From the NCBI GenBank assembly GCA_015069695.1, contig JADCRZ010000015.1, forward strand, positions 1 through 64,000: 64,000 bases of DNA, given 5' to 3'. The notes beneath the pieces were generated by a model. That model was not told the origin of the DNA. It saw only the letters and a program-made list of their open reading frames with translations, and did not search any database. The stretch's first letter is position 1; each line of letters begins with the position of its first letter. A program made the translations under genes and the position numbers. The DNA comes from Williamsia sp. (GTDB lineage: Bacteria; Bacteroidota; Bacteroidia; Chitinophagales; Chitinophagaceae). Shown here piece after piece: positions 18,038 through 27,461 of the stretch.

Positions 18038-20311
18038 ATGCGCCCTTCTTTAAAACTGGTCCACTCTGTGCTGCTCATTTTGTTCTCTGTAAGCAGCTTG
18101 ATGGTTTACGCACAAACCCGTATCCATGGCATCTATATCGTGAATGCCCAAACCAGGGTGCCCGTGCAGGATGCATTTGTGCAAAGCGATGACAGGCTAT
18201 TCAATGCGGAAGCAGATGAGAACGGTTTTGTAAGCCTCAAAGACCTTCCGCTCAACATTTCCACCCTGTCAGTGAGCCGGATTGGCTTTGAAACAAAACT
18301 GATCGATTTGGCTGAATTGTCTGCTACGGATCACACGGCCATAATTTACCTGCAGGCCAAGGTTTCCAGTCTCCGGGAAGTGCAGGTAAAAGCCATTGCT
18401 TCCAAAGGTGTTTTTAAAACCATCAGTGATCTGGATATTCACCTGCGGCCTATCAACAACTCGCAGGAAGTGTTGCGGATGGTTCCGGGCCTGTTTATCG
18501 GACAGCATGCCGGCGGTGGCAAAGCAGAACAGATCTTTCTGCGCGGGTTTGATCTAGACCATGGTACGGACATCCATATTTCTGCCGATGGCATTCCGGT
18601 GAACATGGTAAGTCATGCCCACGGCCAGGGTTATGCGGATCTGCATTTTGTGATCCCCGAACTGATTGACCGCGTGAACTTCAACAAGGGGCCTTATTTT
18701 GCCGACAAAGGCAATTTTACGACGGCCGGCTTTGTCGAATTTAAGACCAAGGATTACCTGGAGAATAATTTCGCAAAAGTAGAAGGCGGACAGTACAATA
18801 CCTTTAGAACCATTGCCGGTGTTAACCTGCTGAAACCGGCGGCAGACCGGAGAAACCAAAGCCTTTATTTTGCAGGGGAGGCATCGTACACGGATGGCTA
18901 TTTTAAAAACCCGCAGGATTTTACCCGCTACAATGGGGTGTTGAAATACCATGGCAGCATCAGCAGCCACAGTACGCTCACCGCCAGCTTAACCGGGTTT
19001 GCCAGCAAATGGAATGCGTCCGGACAAATACCCGACAGGGCTGTCCAAACCGGCCTGGTTGATTTCTATGGGGCCGTCGACAGCACCGAAGGAGGCAAAA
19101 CATCCAGGTACAACGCCAACCTGGAGCTCCTGACCAATCTGCCTGACGGGGGCACTATCCGCAACCAGGTTTACTACAGCCGGTACCAATTCGAGCTCTA
19201 CTCGAACTTTACCTTTTACAAGGAAGACCCCCTGAATGGGGACCAGATCCGTCAGCGGGAACGCAGAAACCTGGCCGGCTACAATGGTGCTTATCAAAAA
19301 ACTTTCGCTATCGGCAGCATACCCGCTGAAACGCGCGCGGGTATTCAGTTGCGGTATGATGACATCAACAACATCGAACTCACCAGAACAAAAGACCGGG
19401 TTCTCAACACGGCTGGTCTTATGTTGGGCGACATCAATGAACTCAACCTGGCGGCCTACGGATCGCAACGCCTCTCGCTTACAAACAAGCTGGACCTGAC
19501 CGCGGCCTTGCGGGCAGATTATTTTTCCAACCGCTACCATGATAAACTGGCCTCCCAGGTATTGTCAACCAATGCGGCCATTGTAAGTCCGAAACTAAAC
19601 TTCACGTACAAGGCCAACGACAGGCTGCAACTTTACCTGTACAACGGAAGGGGTTTTCACAGCAACGATACAAGGGTGGCGGTTCTGCAGAGCGGAAAGA
19701 AGGTGCTGCCGCCGGCTTATGGCTCTGATTTGGGCGGCATCTTTAAACTGGGTAAAAAGCTGCTTTTTCAATCTGCCATCTGGTATCTCTGGCTCGACCA
19801 GGAGTTTGTGTATGTGGGCGATGAAGGGGTAGTAGAGGCAGGCGGAAAAACCAGGAGGTACGGATTTGATTTTTCGATCCGGTATGAGCTGGCAAAAAAC
19901 CTGTTTGCCGATGCGGACTTAAGTCTGGCCAACCCCCGGGCGACCGGTGTTGAAAAGTCGGCCAGCTATCTCCCCCTGGCACCGCGTCTTACGAGTGTTG
20001 GCGGACTTACATACCGGCAGGAACAGGGCTGGAACGGCAGTGTGCGTTACCGGTATATGGCGGACAGGCCCGCCAATGAAGACAATGCTGTAGTGGCAAA
20101 AGGCTATTTTGTAACGGATGCGGCCCTCAACTACACAAAGAAAAAATGGGAGACCGGCATTGCTATCCAAAACCTGTTCAACACCAAATGGAAAGAAACC
20201 CAGTTCGATACCGAAAGCCGGTTGAAGAATGAACCAGCCCCCGTTTCAGAGATCCACTTCACCGCCGGGACGCCCTTTTTTGCAAGAGCAAGCTTTACCC
20301 TGTTTTTCTGA
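18038..20311 (+). CDS. TonB-dependent receptor with His-rich plug loop
   Basis: A 757-residue receptor with signal peptide ending near LMVYAQ, a carboxypeptidase-regulatory-like domain (about 27-110), a plug and a barrel ending in FTLFF. The plug carries a characteristic RGFDLDHGTD segment followed by VSHAHGQGYADLHF (about 188-202), a His-rich loop shared by a distinct receptor subfamily found in several phyla. No SusD, sigma factor or FecR is adjacent, and the next gene is 398 bases away, so it seems monocistronic. The His-rich loop makes a metal or metal complex a plausible substrate, but this is inference. Confidence 0.87.
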   Translation: MRPSLKLVHSVLLILFSVSSLMVYAQTRIHGIYIVNAQTRVPVQDAFVQSDDRLFNAEADENGFVSLKDLPLNISTLSVSRIGFETKLIDLAELSATDHTAIIYLQAKVSSLREVQVKAIASKGVFKTISDLDIHLRPINNSQEVLRMVPGLFIGQHAGGGKAEQIFLRGFDLDHGTDIHISADGIPVNMVSHAHGQGYADLHFVIPELIDRVNFNKGPYFADKGNFTTAGFVEFKTKDYLENNFAKVEGGQYNTFRTIAGVNLLKPAADRRNQSLYFAGEASYTDGYFKNPQDFTRYNGVLKYHGSISSHSTLTASLTGFASKWNASGQIPDRAVQTGLVDFYGAVDSTEGGKTSRYNANLELLTNLPDGGTIRNQVYYSRYQFELYSNFTFYKEDPLNGDQIRQRERRNLAGYNGAYQKTFAIGSIPAETRAGIQLRYDDINNIELTRTKDRVLNTAGLMLGDINELNLAAYGSQRLSLTNKLDLTAALRADYFSNRYHDKLASQVLSTNAAIVSPKLNFTYKANDRLQLYLYNGRGFHSNDTRVAVLQSGKKVLPPAYGSDLGGIFKLGKKLLFQSAIWYLWLDQEFVYVGDEGVVEAGGKTRRYGFDFSIRYELAKNLFADADLSLANPRATGVEKSASYLPLAPRLTSVGGLTYRQEQGWNGSVRYRYMADRPANEDNAVVAKGYFVTDAALNYTKKKWETGIAIQNLFNTKWKETQFDTESRLKNEPAPVSEIHFTAGTPFFARASFTLFF

Positions 20312-20387
20312 TAAGCTGGCTTTTTCTCTGGCTCCAGTAGTAATCTGATATGCTATACAGGATGGTGGTATGGTCTGCATCATAGAG

Positions 20388-20496
20388 CCACCCTCCCGGG
20401 AGGGGATAATACAAACGCCCTTCTTGAGGGAGGCAAGAAGAAAGCACAGCCTCTTGCAAGTGTATCGTATTCCCTCCCGGGAGCAGGGGTGGGTTC
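20388..20496 (+). repeat. Interspersed inverted-repeat element, copy A
   Basis: A 109-bp element bounded by imperfect inverted arms containing the palindrome CTCCCGGGAG. The left arm reads on into GGATAATACAAACGCCC; the right arm is GTATTCCCTCCCGGGAG followed by CAGGGGTGGGTTC. The left end lacks about four bases found in the other copies. Interior and ends match copy B (38149-38270) closely and copy C (48267-48383, opposite orientation) in the outer parts. No ORF inside. Resembles REP/BIME or a MITE, i.e. a non-autonomous repeat. Confidence 0.75.
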
Positions 20497-20708
20497 AGGC
20501 CAAGATAGGCTTGAGGAAAAGAAGAATATGCATCGCAACATCAATTCCGTACGGCCAAATGCCTGCTTTCCTGCAATGTATCATGTGATTGAACAGCGTA
20601 AATTCGCTCTGAAACAGCAGGCAAGCCCTCCTGTTCAGTTTACATGCTATTGACTGTAACTTCACTAAAAACCAGGAAGAACCTTCGTTTATCACTAAAT
20701 TTCCAGCG
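20497..20708. other. Intergenic remainder upstream of the GH8 gene
   Basis: Between the repeat element and the GH8 start I see no ORF of credible composition and no RNA gene. A TAAATTTC box at about 20695-20702 is one base off the TAnnTTTG consensus but too close to the start codon to be persuasive. Confidence 0.4.
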
Positions 20709-22001
20709 ATGAAAAACTTGCCCCTTATGATCATCGGGTTGATCTTATTTGCACTTACTATACTGAAGCCCTCCCCGGCATGCTGTCAACCCAGAAATAC
20801 GCAGAGCAAGTCCCTCTCCAATGCGGCATTTTACACGGGTACTTACCGGAATCTCTTGCGGGAAGCGGGTTATAGCCAGCAGGCGATTGACCAGAAAATA
20901 GCCAGGGCTTACGGGGATCTTTTTGAAGGGCCCAACCGGATTTATTTTGAGGTGGGTGATTCTATGGCCTATGTATCTGATTTAAAGAACCATGATGCAA
21001 GAACAGAAGGACTTTCCTATGGAATGATGATCGCTGTACAGCTCAACAAAAAAGAAGTATTTGACAGGATCTGGCGCTGGTCGAAAAAATACCTGCAACA
21101 CGCCGATGGGCCGCGGGAAGCTTATTTTGCCTGGAGCATCAATCCGACAACCATGAAAAAGAATTCCGAAGGCTCGGCTTCGGATGGGGAACTGTACTTT
21201 GTTACCAGTCTCCTGTTTGCAGCCAACCGCTGGGGGAACGGAACGGGCATTGATTACTACAACGAGGCAAGACGGATCCTGGATGAGATGTGGAAAAAAG
21301 ATGGTACCGGCAACATGTACAACCTGATCAATACAGAACACAAACAGATCAGCTTTGTGCCGGAGGGAGATGGCTACCGCTGGACCGATCCTTCGTACCA
21401 CCTGCCTGCTTTTTTGGAGATATGGGCCCTGTATGCAAAAGATGGCCATGAGCAATTTTACAGGGATTGTGCCGATACCGCCCGGGCCTTTCTGCACCGG
21501 GCCTGCCAATCTCCCACCGGGCTCAATTATGATTACACCGAGTTCAGCGGTGCGCCGCATGCAACACGCTGGGCACCACCGGCTTTCCGGTACGATTCCT
21601 GGCGGGTTCCCATGAACATTGCCATGGATTACGCCTGGTTTGGCAAGGATAAGAACTGGCAGGAAGATTATGCCCGGCGTCTTCAAACCTTTCTGCGTTC
21701 AAAGGGCATCGACCGGTTTGATGACCAGTTCAACGTAGATGGCTCACCGCCCGAATTTATCCTGCAGGCCGGTGGTTTTAAAAAGCTCAGGCATTCTCTT
21801 GGACTGGTTGCCACCGCTGCATCAACAGCACTTATAAGCAAGGAAAAAAACAGCCTCGACTTTGTACATGCGCTCTGGAACGCCAAGTTAGCGCCTTATG
21901 AAGATGGCTACTTCGATCCTTACTACGATGGTTTGCTGTATCTGTTCAGCCTGATGCACCTGGGTGGAAAATACCAGCTTATAAAGCCGCAAAAAGATTA
22001 A
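20709..22001 (+). CDS. GH8 reducing-end xylose-releasing exo-oligoxylanase (Rex-like)
   Basis: A 430-residue (alpha/alpha)6-barrel enzyme of GH8 with an N-terminal signal sequence (about residues 1-26). The catalytic residues line up with the characterised Rex enzyme: Glu100 in TEGLSYGMM, Asp159 in SASDGELYF, and Asp296 in RYDSWRVPMN; the spacings of 59 and 137 residues agree with those of Rex (58 and 135). Such enzymes trim xylose from the reducing end of xylo-oligosaccharides (EC 3.2.1.156). Downstream, after 255 bases, lies a GH51 arabinofuranosidase, so the pair would process arabinoxylan fragments. Periplasmic location is inferred. Endo-acting GH8 cellulase or chitosanase is less likely given the motifs. 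Confidence 0.85.
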   Translation: MKNLPLMIIGLILFALTILKPSPACCQPRNTQSKSLSNAAFYTGTYRNLLREAGYSQQAIDQKIARAYGDLFEGPNRIYFEVGDSMAYVSDLKNHDARTEGLSYGMMIAVQLNKKEVFDRIWRWSKKYLQHADGPREAYFAWSINPTTMKKNSEGSASDGELYFVTSLLFAANRWGNGTGIDYYNEARRILDEMWKKDGTGNMYNLINTEHKQISFVPEGDGYRWTDPSYHLPAFLEIWALYAKDGHEQFYRDCADTARAFLHRACQSPTGLNYDYTEFSGAPHATRWAPPAFRYDSWRVPMNIAMDYAWFGKDKNWQEDYARRLQTFLRSKGIDRFDDQFNVDGSPPEFILQAGGFKKLRHSLGLVATAASTALISKEKNSLDFVHALWNAKLAPYEDGYFDPYYDGLLYLFSLMHLGGKYQLIKPQKD

Positions 22002-22256
22002 ACTGTTTTATCTATCAGCCTGTACATACGCAACCGTTTTCTTCCAAAAAGAGCCTGCACATCACCGTTCCGTTTTAATTGTATAATTTACACGAAACAG
22101 TGTGTGGGAATTGGAAAACAATCTATATTTTTATGCATACACGAAGGAAATACTGATTGCATTGCCGTTCCGCTTTTGCTTTGTTCCTGCCTGAACAACA
22201 GCAGATAAATAGCCCAGTCAGCTTCCGGTTCGGAAAGGGTTTAAAAATAAAGATTC

Positions 22257-24395
22257 ATGAAAAAAGATCTGTTTCAACCTGCCAGTACCTGCAGGCTTTG
22301 GATGCTGGGATTGTTTGTTTTCATTGCTGCAAATACACAGGCCCAGCCGACCAGCATAACCTTGGATCTGACAAAACCCGGCGCTTCCGTTAGTCCGATG
22401 TTGTACGGATTGATGACAGAGGAAATCAACCATTCCTATGACGGCGGCTTGTATGCTGAACTGATCCGCAACAGGATCTTTAAAGACAATCCTACCCGGC
22501 CGGAAGGATGGAGCCTTGTGCAGGATGACTCTGCCGGTTCCAAAGCCACTATCAAGCTCATCGCAGCAAACCCGGATAACGTGCCGTTTGATGAACGCAG
22601 GCATGCTATCAACGGCGCCCTGCAAACCTGCTTAAGACTGACAGTTGAAAAGGCAGGCAGCCGGGTGGGCGTTGCCAATGAAGGTTACTGGGGTATACCG
22701 GTAAGGCCAGGTACCACTTACAAAGCATCGTTTTACATAAAGGGAAGCGGCAGTTTTCAGCCTCCCAGAAGGCCGGGTGCACAGCAACCTGCACAACCTG
22801 CAGGCTCCCAGATCGAAGACAATACGGCCGGTCCGCTAACAGTCACCATCGAAAGCCCCGATGGCAAAACAGTTTATGCAAAGGGCACCATCGATCTTGC
22901 GAAAAGTATTTTCTGGAAAAAGTACGAGCTCTCCCTGACCACCGGCACCGATGTGAAGCCCACGGCAGATGCGCGTTTCGTGATCTCTACCAACCGTACA
23001 GGCCTTTATTATTTCAACCTGGTTTCCCTGTTCCCGCCTACGTACAAAGACCGGCCCAATGGAAACAGGCCTGATCTGATGAAGATGATGGTTGATATGA
23101 AACCCAGGTTCCTGCGGTTTCCGGGCGGCAATTTCCTGGAAGGTCCCTTGATCACCGATGCTTTTCCCTGGAAAACAACACTGGGCCCCTTGGAAAACAG
23201 GCCGGGCCACCGGGGCTCCTGGAGCTATCGTCCGTCGGACGGCATGGGCCTGCTAGAGTTTTTGCTTTGGTGCGAGGACATAGGTGCAGAGCCGGTATTG
23301 GCCGTATATGCAGGTTATTCCCTGAACGGCGACCACATCGACGCAGGTCCCCTCCTGAAGCCCTGGGTTGATGATGCACTGGAAGAAATCGAATATGTGA
23401 CCGGTGATGCAAAAACGCTTTGGGGAGCCAGGCGTGCTGCCGATGGCCATCCTGCCCCTTTCAAGCTCAAGTATATCGAGGTGGGCAATGAAGACTGGTT
23501 CGACCGGACAAACAGCTATGACGGCAGGTTCAACCAGTTCCGGACGGCTATAGAGGCAAAGTACCCGCAACTGGTTTGTATTTCATCCATCGCCGATGCA
23601 CAATACCCCAACCTGAAAGTGACCACCGGCAAAAAGCCCGCCGTGCTGGATGAACACTATTACCGCAACTCCTGGGCTATGTGGGAGAACGCTTCCCAGT
23701 ATGACAGCTATGACCGCAAAGGGCCTAAGATCTTTGTGGGAGAATGGGCCACCCGCGAAGGCGCACCTACCACCAACCTGAATGCTGCCTTAGGCGACGC
23801 AGCCTGGATGACGGGCATGGAGCGCAATTCAGACATTGTGATCATGTCGTGCTATGCACCGCTGTTTGTAAACGTGAACACCGCTACGGCCGCTATGCCC
23901 CGGGCCTGGCAATGGGATTCGGACCTGATCGGGTACAATGCCCTCTCCAGTTTTGGATCACCCTCTTACTATGTACAAAAAATATTCAGTGATTATCTCG
24001 GAGATAAGATCGTTCCTGCAACAGCAGAAAATATCCCGACACAAACCAGGCCGCTTACCCGGAGAGACAGTGTAGACAATATCACACCCAAGCCGGTTCC
24101 CATGGTATTCTATGCGGCTACCAGGGATCAGAAAACCGGCGCCATTTACCTGAAGCTTGTCAATACCACCGGCAAACAGCAGCCGGTAGAAATAAACCTG
24201 AAAGGTGCCGCTAAAGTATCGGGAGATGCCACGTTGGTTGTTATCAAAGGCGACAAGCCGGAAGACACAAATACCATCAGGGACCCGGAAAAGATTGTAC
24301 CGGTGACCCAAAAAATAACTGGTGTGTCACCCACTTTCACCAGAACCCTGGATCCTTATTCTGTGAATATCTTGCAATTGCAGGCTGGTAAGTAG
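22257..24395 (+). CDS. Alpha-L-arabinofuranosidase, GH51
   Basis: A 712-residue exported protein (signal ending at NTQAQ, residue 30). It has a CBM4_9-like jelly-roll insertion (about 115-255), a (beta/alpha)8 catalytic domain (about 275-570) and a C-terminal beta domain. The acid/base is Glu412 in EVGNEDWF and the nucleophile Glu496 in FVGEWATR; FLRFPGGNFLEG is the family signature. It removes arabinofuranosyl side chains from arabinoxylan or arabinan. A Pro/Gln-rich linker at about 168-186 is unusual. It probably works with the GH8 enzyme just upstream and with the rhamnogalacturonan locus, since RG-I carries arabinan. Confidence 0.92.
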   Translation: MKKDLFQPASTCRLWMLGLFVFIAANTQAQPTSITLDLTKPGASVSPMLYGLMTEEINHSYDGGLYAELIRNRIFKDNPTRPEGWSLVQDDSAGSKATIKLIAANPDNVPFDERRHAINGALQTCLRLTVEKAGSRVGVANEGYWGIPVRPGTTYKASFYIKGSGSFQPPRRPGAQQPAQPAGSQIEDNTAGPLTVTIESPDGKTVYAKGTIDLAKSIFWKKYELSLTTGTDVKPTADARFVISTNRTGLYYFNLVSLFPPTYKDRPNGNRPDLMKMMVDMKPRFLRFPGGNFLEGPLITDAFPWKTTLGPLENRPGHRGSWSYRPSDGMGLLEFLLWCEDIGAEPVLAVYAGYSLNGDHIDAGPLLKPWVDDALEEIEYVTGDAKTLWGARRAADGHPAPFKLKYIEVGNEDWFDRTNSYDGRFNQFRTAIEAKYPQLVCISSIADAQYPNLKVTTGKKPAVLDEHYYRNSWAMWENASQYDSYDRKGPKIFVGEWATREGAPTTNLNAALGDAAWMTGMERNSDIVIMSCYAPLFVNVNTATAAMPRAWQWDSDLIGYNALSSFGSPSYYVQKIFSDYLGDKIVPATAENIPTQTRPLTRRDSVDNITPKPVPMVFYAATRDQKTGAIYLKLVNTTGKQQPVEINLKGAAKVSGDATLVVIKGDKPEDTNTIRDPEKIVPVTQKITGVSPTFTRTLDPYSVNILQLQAGK

Positions 24396-24436
24396 CGGGC
24401 AAACCGATCTTCGCATAACTATACAATAGCCCTTCT

Positions 24437-24886
24437 ATGCACAAAGCAGCTATTCCTAATCCGGCACTTCAACCTTTTGCGTTTTTAATAGGTGAATGGA
24501 ACACCGTGGGGGCACACCCGCTTGCTCCCGGCACACCCCTGCATGGACGTTCTTCCTTCAAGTGGATGGAGGGAGGCGCTTTCCTGAGCTGGTATTCGGA
24601 AATCGACAAAGAGGGGTTTCCTGCCGGCATCGCCATCTTTGGCAGCGATGATACAACCCGGGAATATTTTATGCTGTATTTTGACGAGCGAAAAATTTCA
24701 AGAAAATACAACGCATCCTTTCAGGATGGTATTTTAAAGTGGTGGCGCAACGCGCCCGAATTTTCACAACGGCAAACCTGGACAATTACCGACAACGGTG
24801 ATACGATCATCGGCAAAGGGGAATTGGCAAAAGACGGAACGACCTGGGAACCAGATTTGGATCTGACATTCAAGCGTATAAAGTAA
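24437..24886 (+). CDS. DUF1579-like conserved protein
   Basis: A 149-residue protein with no signal peptide. The opening LIGEWNTVGAHP and the later strands with repeated aromatic/Gly patterns (FKWMEGGAFLSWYSE, WTITDNGDTIIGKGE) match the small lipocalin-like beta-barrel family around DUF1579. Members are common stand-alone proteins of unknown role. It lies 42 bases after the arabinofuranosidase, so co-transcription is possible, but nothing ties it to sugar metabolism. The next gene starts at the base after its stop codon. Confidence 0.65.
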   Translation: MHKAAIPNPALQPFAFLIGEWNTVGAHPLAPGTPLHGRSSFKWMEGGAFLSWYSEIDKEGFPAGIAIFGSDDTTREYFMLYFDERKISRKYNASFQDGILKWWRNAPEFSQRQTWTITDNGDTIIGKGELAKDGTTWEPDLDLTFKRIK

Positions 24887-25615
24887 ATGGCACCGTTCAT
24901 TCCAAAGAAGATCCCTCAATCAATGCTTTTTCTTATTATAAGTACAATATTGTTCGGCTTTTCTTATTGCAAAATAGATAACAAAAAGATGGAGCTTACT
25001 TCCAGGGAAGAAGAATCAATTGAGCGATTCTGGATATGGTTCGATGATAACAAATCGGTGTACAATCATATAGATGAAGAGAACCGGGACGAACTGATGG
25101 ATGATCTTGTCACAAGGCTTCACAAGATTCAAGGTGATCTTTCTGCCGAAATTTCCAATGAAATAAAGGGAGTAAGAGATCTCACTATATCTGCCGAAGG
25201 GGACGAAAACAAGTTTCCGATCGTGCAAAGAATCGTTCATGCAGCACCCAAAATAAAAGGCTGGACAGTAATCGCATTCAGGCAGCCGATAGATTTTGAC
25301 TTCACGCTTGCCTACGATAGCATAAAGTTTGAAACGGCTGAGATGTATTTCAGTCCCGTCGTGGAGAACGACACGCTGGACCTGATTATATATGCAAGGG
25401 GAATCAGCAAGCATGATTCCGATCTCGTAAATAACTACGGACTTACTACGATGGACGGCGTTTTGGGGGAATACGATTGCGTAACCAAAGTTCGGTACTT
25501 CGACTTTCATGATCTGGACAACGAACAAGATAAAAGCGATTTAAGACCCCTGAGAGATTTACGCGCCTTTGTAGATTCCTTCCACAAACAAGAAAAAAGT
25601 CGCTTGCGGCATTAA
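24887..25615 (+). CDS. Conserved hypothetical protein, FWxWF family
   Basis: A 242-residue protein of unknown function. After a hydrophobic N-terminus (about residues 12-28; an alternative ATG lies at 24923) the body begins ERFWIWFDDNKSVYNH, continues with ISAEGDENKFPIVQRIVHAAPKIKGW, and holds ARGISKHDSDL. I know this arrangement from a Bacteroidota family of soluble proteins of about 200 residues without assigned function. The hydrophobic start with Cys at residue 28 could be a lipoprotein signal, but Tyr at -1 is atypical. ATG directly follows the upstream TAA, suggesting coupled translation. Confidence 0.6.
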   Translation: MAPFIPKKIPQSMLFLIISTILFGFSYCKIDNKKMELTSREEESIERFWIWFDDNKSVYNHIDEENRDELMDDLVTRLHKIQGDLSAEISNEIKGVRDLTISAEGDENKFPIVQRIVHAAPKIKGWTVIAFRQPIDFDFTLAYDSIKFETAEMYFSPVVENDTLDLIIYARGISKHDSDLVNNYGLTTMDGVLGEYDCVTKVRYFDFHDLDNEQDKSDLRPLRDLRAFVDSFHKQEKSRLRH

Positions 25616-25765
25616 CAGCATACGTATTCCTTCAAAAGCTGAATAGAGGATGTGAGGAAATCGATATGGGGCAGATTTGGATAGACATTCAACACTCAGA
25701 AAACAATGTATCCCACACGCTTTGCCAACAAACCCGCAGCTAACAGTATATAACGTAATCATTTT

Positions 25766-26974
25766 ATGAACAATCAGGCGGGACAAGCCATCCCGGGAAC
25801 AGCCAGGCTATTCGGACTGGACCACTTGCGAACCCTGGCAATTGGATTGGTTTTCTTATACCATTATGGCCACTTGTTTCCACATCCCGCGTGGACGGCA
25901 ACCATCGGCAAATTCGGGTGGACGGGCGTGGACCTCTTTTTTGTATTGAGCGGATACCTGATCGCATCTCAATTGTTTGCGTCTGTTGCAAAGACAGCTG
26001 GTTTTTCATTCAGGCAGTTTTTTCTCAAACGGTTTTTCAGGATCGTCCCGCCTTACTGGGTGGTAGTGGCCATTTATTTTTGTTTCCCCTTTGTGCATGA
26101 AAGAGAAGCCCTTGCACCCTTGTGGAAGTATGCAACTTTCACACAAAACCTGGGGCTCGATCTTCGCACACAAGGTACTTTTTCTCATGCCTGGTCGCTG
26201 TGCATTGAAGAACAGTTCTATTTGTTACTGCCCCTGATCCTTTTAGCGCTGATCTATTGTAAAGTCCTGAAGAAAAGCGGCTGGTTGCTGCCAGCCTTGT
26301 TTTTAGCCGGTTTCGCGATCAGAATCTATTGTTACCAAACTTTTGTTGCGCCCCATCTCGAAGACGACGAGGTATGGGCAATCTGGTATAAGTGGATTTA
26401 TTACCTGACTGCCTGCAGGCTGGACGGGCTCCTGGCAGGCGTAAGCATCGCGGCACTTGTTCAGTTCAGGCCTTTCTCCTATCAGCGAATTGCTAAATGG
26501 GGAAACGGGCTTTTTGTGCTAAGCCTGTTGGTTTTAACGGGAGCCTATTACATATGTTCAGAGGAGGAGAGTTTTGGCGCGTCTGTTTTCGGGTTTCCGC
26601 TGGTAAGTATCGGATACGGGTTGATGGTTTTAAGCGCTATCAGTCCAACCAGTTTTTTGTATAAATCAAAGCTTCCGGTAACGTCCACACTGGCCCTTTT
26701 ATCGTATGCAATTTACCTGATCCACAAGATCGTAATACACGTTGCACAAGACCAGCTAGCGAAGGTGGGCATAGCAAAAAACAGCAATCGTATGTTTTTG
26801 CTTTGTGTGGCAATATCCGTTGCAGGCGCATTGCTGATGAACAAAGTAGTAGAAAAATCTTTCCTGAAATTGCGCGACAGGATTTTGCGGAAAAAGCCAA
26901 GCGGCAACAACCAGCTGTATACTACCGGGGCCAAAGGTGCACCGGGTGCTTTGTACACGAGTGATAAGCCTTAA
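25766..26974 (+). CDS. Acyltransferase 3 family membrane protein (OafA-like)
   Basis: A 402-residue integral membrane O-acyltransferase with about ten transmembrane helices. Family features: the TM1 stretch with LVFLYHYGH, GVDLFFVLSGYLIASQLF, FLKRFFRIVPPYW and HAWSLCIEEQFYL. These enzymes move acetyl or other acyl groups onto surface polysaccharides, peptidoglycan or lipids. No SGNH domain is fused. The substrate cannot be told; neighbours (unknown genes, SnoaL-like) do not form a polysaccharide cluster. Confidence 0.87.
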   Translation: MNNQAGQAIPGTARLFGLDHLRTLAIGLVFLYHYGHLFPHPAWTATIGKFGWTGVDLFFVLSGYLIASQLFASVAKTAGFSFRQFFLKRFFRIVPPYWVVVAIYFCFPFVHEREALAPLWKYATFTQNLGLDLRTQGTFSHAWSLCIEEQFYLLLPLILLALIYCKVLKKSGWLLPALFLAGFAIRIYCYQTFVAPHLEDDEVWAIWYKWIYYLTACRLDGLLAGVSIAALVQFRPFSYQRIAKWGNGLFVLSLLVLTGAYYICSEEESFGASVFGFPLVSIGYGLMVLSAISPTSFLYKSKLPVTSTLALLSYAIYLIHKIVIHVAQDQLAKVGIAKNSNRMFLLCVAISVAGALLMNKVVEKSFLKLRDRILRKKPSGNNQLYTTGAKGAPGALYTSDKP

Positions 26975-26991
26975 TTTTAGTAAAAAATAAC

Positions 26992-27390
26992 ATGGAGCAG
27001 AACGAGAAAATAGTCGTTGGTTTTCTTAAAATGCTGGAAACAAGAAACTCCGTGAATGAGCTGGAGGATTTTTATCATCCGGAAATTGAACAGATTGAAT
27101 TTCCCAACGCACTTGTAAAAACCAAAGTCATCAGGAACCTGCAAGACTTGAAGGATGGAGCAGAAAGAGGCAAAAAAGTGTTGGTAAAGGAAGCGTATGA
27201 GATAAAAAACCTGGTTTCTTTCAAAGACACCGTTCTGCTTGAATGTATCTGGCGGGGTACGCTCGCCATCCCCCTTGGCAACATACCCGCAGGCGGACAA
27301 ATGACAGCACATTTTGCGCAGGTGTTTGAGTTGAAAGATGGCAAGATATTCAGGCAAAGAAATTACGATTGTTTCGAGCCATTTGCTTGA
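26992..27390 (+). CDS. SnoaL-like (NTF2-fold) protein
   Basis: A 132-residue cone-shaped alpha+beta barrel protein of the NTF2/SnoaL superfamily, judged from the N-terminal VVGFLKMLETRN helix, YHPEIEQIEFPN and the C-terminal AHFAQVFELKDGKIFRQRNYDCFEPF pattern. Such proteins bind small ligands or act as isomerases or hydrolases; the specific role is unknown. It starts 17 bases after the acyltransferase stop. Confidence 0.72.
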   Translation: MEQNEKIVVGFLKMLETRNSVNELEDFYHPEIEQIEFPNALVKTKVIRNLQDLKDGAERGKKVLVKEAYEIKNLVSFKDTVLLECIWRGTLAIPLGNIPAGGQMTAHFAQVFELKDGKIFRQRNYDCFEPFA

Positions 27391-27461
27391 TGCCGTATGT
27401 AACCAGCAGGTATAGGAAGGTTAGCCGCCAGCCTCTCGTATAATTTAAAAATAAGAACCAT

